Origin: JBOHPP01 sp050731755 | Lineage (GTDB): Bacteria > Methylomirabilota > Methylomirabilia > Rokubacteriales > CSP1-6 | Direction: 5' to 3' | NCBI GenBank assembly: GCA_050731755.1 | Contig: JBOHPP010000043.1 | Span: 1-7,101, forward strand | DNA length: 7,101 nt | Shown here: positions 6,734 to 7,101 of the stretch, piece by piece | How the letters are laid out: each line of letters starts with the position of its first letter | Numbering within the stretch: the first letter of the stretch is position 1 | Program-made: the position numbers and the translations under genes | The notes under the pieces: model-generated | The model's database searches: none | What the model was told of the DNA's origin: nothing | The model's input: only the letters and a program-made list of their open reading frames with translations

Positions 6734-6798
6734 ACGAGCCGCCGGGCTTGGGGCGCGGGGCGAGGTGGAGTTCGCGGACGACCCGAGTCGGCGGGAAC

Positions 6799-6818
6799 GG
6801 CCGCGGCTGGCCGCGGCC
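6799..6818. other. GC hairpin in the uvrB-uvrC gap
   Basis: GGCCGCGG (6799-6806) and CCGCGGCC (6811-6818) form a perfect 8-bp stem around a four-base loop, 78 bases beyond the uvrB stop. No T-run follows on either strand, so it is not a standard terminator; it could stop exonucleases, assist a factor-dependent terminator, or be chance in GC-rich DNA. I see no gene in the remaining gap, 6722-6896. Confidence 0.4.
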
Positions 6819-6896
6819 TATGGATGTCCACGGAGGGGAGCGAGGCGTATGGGTGCGTGGTTGGCGACCCGCCCCCGCTTCCGACCCGATCGCGGC

Positions 6897-7101
6897 CTAG
6901 ACCGTTTGGAGCTTTCGGAGCGCGCGCAGGCGGTCCCGCAGCTCGGCGGCCTGCTCGAAGTCCAGGCGGCGGGCCGCCTCTTTCATCCGCCCTTCCAGCT
7001 CGGCGATGCGCCGGACCAGATCGGCCGGGGACTCGAAGCGCTCCTCGGCGGGCGCCTCCACCTCGACGGTGTAGTAATCGCGTTCGTAGACGGTCTGCAG
7101 C
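6897..7101 (-). CDS. uvrB: Excinuclease ABC subunit B, C-terminal end (partial)
   Basis: This is the last 67 codons of uvrB; the rest lies beyond the right edge. UvrB is the helicase-like damage-verification subunit that receives DNA from UvrA and recruits UvrC. I translated this end by hand: it begins LQTVYERDYYTVEVEAP and finishes with a UVR motif, RRIAELEGRMKEAARRLDFE, then QAAELRDRLRALRKLQTV and TAG. A UVR motif at the extreme C-terminus with the LDFEQAAELRD core is typical of UvrB, where it binds the matching motif in UvrC. Other proteins also carry UVR motifs, but the adjacent uvrC on the same strand favours uvrB. The ATPase motifs are outside the window and were not checked. Confidence 0.88.
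   Translation of the reverse strand, partial: LQTVYERDYYTVEVEAPAEERFESPADLVRRIAELEGRMKEAARRLDFEQAAELRDRLRALRKLQTV

Noticed and set aside
6849..7101. Possible + strand gene starting ATG at 6849 with a GGAGGGG upstream, open to the window edge
   Set aside because: After about 16 codons it runs antisense through the uvrB 3' end, and the peptide is low-complexity with no recognisable motif.

Overview
This is an ordinary housekeeping stretch of a GC-rich, Gram-negative-type bacterial chromosome. I found six complete protein genes and the 3' end of a seventh: rpsT on the + strand, and holA, lptE, leuS, a small secreted-protein gene, uvrC and the end of uvrB on the - strand. The Gram-negative inference rests on LptE, a lipoprotein of outer-membrane lipopolysaccharide assembly. 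High GC, frequent GTG/TTG starts and the small Cys- and Lys-rich exported protein between uvrC and leuS would fit a soil or subsurface lineage such as Rokubacteria/Methylomirabilota. That placement is recollection and inference, not something the window proves. I see no RNA genes, CRISPR array, insertion sequence, prophage or defence system.

Layout from right to left, in the direction of - strand transcription. The window opens inside the last 67 codons of uvrB. A 175-base gap with a GC hairpin follows, then uvrC, whose GTG start lies six bases after a TACAAT box (possibly leaderless). The small exported protein overlaps the uvrC stop by four bases (ATGA) and has a near-perfect Shine-Dalgarno sequence. 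A hairpin resembling a terminator and then a promoter separate this unit from leuS. leuS, lptE and holA form a tight run (GTGA overlap, then a 17-base gap), matching the leuS-lptE-holA order known from many Gram-negatives. holA converges on rpsT across 26 bases. rpsT starts with TTG after a strong AGGAGG.

Functionally there are two DNA-repair genes (UvrB and UvrC, nucleotide excision repair) and a leuS-lptE-holA unit that mixes tRNA charging, envelope assembly and DNA replication, a grouping that reflects ancestral gene order rather than one pathway. Ribosomal protein S20 stands alone on the opposite strand.

The points most worth a second look are a 29-base palindrome inside an in-frame, low-complexity insertion of leuS, the leaderless-looking uvrC start, the unrecognised small exported protein, a His-to-Glu change beside the LeuRS editing-site aspartates, and the TTG start of rpsT. 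I did not find a new biological system here.
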